A model generated the notes under the pieces. That model did not search any database. It had not been told where the DNA came from and saw nothing but the letters and a program-made list of their open reading frames with translations. A stretch of 5,012 bases of DNA, taken from Deltaproteobacteria bacterium. GTDB taxonomy: Bacteria > Desulfobacterota > Binatia > UBA9968. The stretch lies in NCBI GenBank assembly GCA_023250495.1, contig JAHFAP010000232.1:1-5012 (forward strand), read 5' to 3'. Made by a program: the position numbers and the translations under genes. Shown piece after piece: positions 4,872 to 5,012 of this stretch. Every line of letters begins with the position of its first letter. Position 1 is the stretch's first letter.

Positions 4872-5012
4872 ATGAAGCGTTTCACTGGCCAAGGCCTCTA
4901 CAAGCTGTTTCGAGCAAACGCTGCTCTCGCAGAAACATGTGCTGCTTCTACTGAATCTCGCATAATATGGGTGACATCCGAAGAGGGTTCTGGTAGGTTG
5001 CCGCGCAATTTT
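4872..5012 (+). pseudogene. Truncated, frameshifted nadA 5' remnant, open at window end
   Basis: The ATG at 4872 aligns with the nadA start. The first 17 residues, MKRFTGQGLYKLFRANA, match NadA at 14 of 17. A 77-base deletion then joins sequence from around NadA codon 42 in the wrong frame, so the copied bases at 4923-4950 no longer encode NadA residues. After 4950 I see no NadA similarity. The chimeric frame stays open for 47 codons to the last base, so I cannot tell whether it ends soon after or continues into a longer gene. The HNYQ motif and all cluster cysteines are absent, so it is not a quinolinate synthase. The most likely reading is a decayed duplicate. A new short ORF or leader peptide for a downstream gene is the alternative. 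Confidence 0.65.

Larger units (their letters stand above)
4762..4950 (+). repeat. Right copy of the direct repeat, with 77-base deletion
   Basis: This is the diverged counterpart of 435-701, about 4.33 kb downstream in the same orientation. It contains the upstream flank, -35, -10, operator, leader and the start of nadA. Position 4920 corresponds both to 594 and to 671 of the left copy, so 77 bases are missing between short GCTGC-like sequences. Similarity stops abruptly after 4950. The left edge fades gradually near 4762. Confidence 0.8.

Overview
The window is bacterial, moderately GC-rich and densely coded. Every gene I can support lies on the + strand. It looks like chromosomal housekeeping DNA for cofactor metabolism (NAD and thiamin) rather than phage or plasmid DNA; I see no transposase, integrase, tRNA, rRNA or CRISPR array. 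I cannot assign a taxon. The genes resemble those of uncultured, environmental, non-model bacteria, but that is an impression.

Layout. (1) 112-327 encodes a small acidic protein of unknown function. A decayed partial copy of it follows at about 364-496. (2) 470-522 is a strong sigma-70-type promoter (TTGACA, 16-base spacer, TATGAT) with a palindromic operator just downstream. (3) 546-1610 is nadA, quinolinate synthase. (4) 1629-2312 is a Nudix-fold regulator with a C-terminal winged helix, of the NrtR type, 18 bases behind nadA. (5) 2313-2484 is a 172-base gap in which I recognise no riboswitch, RNA or terminator. (6) 2485-3168 and 3173-3844 are two adjacent TenA-family genes, and 3900-4706 is thiD. 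(7) From about 4762 to 4950 a second, diverged copy of the region upstream of nadA reappears, with promoter, operator and first nadA codons. It carries a 77-base internal deletion that shifts the nadA frame. The resulting chimeric frame is still open at the end of the window.

How the genes fit together. NadA makes quinolinate, the precursor of the NAD pyridine ring. The Nudix-type regulator next to it is the likely repressor, and the palindrome over the predicted transcription start is its likely operator. TenA releases or recovers the hydroxymethylpyrimidine (HMP) moiety of thiamin, and ThiD phosphorylates it, so tenA-tenA-thiD reads as a thiamin pyrimidine salvage block. One TenA keeps the expected catalytic residues and the other has lost the key Asp and Cys.

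The most unusual point is the repeat structure. Two copies of the operator-promoter-nadA start lie about 4.3 kb apart in direct orientation and flank nadA, the regulator, both tenA genes and thiD. The right-hand nadA copy is broken, but its promoter and operator remain well preserved.
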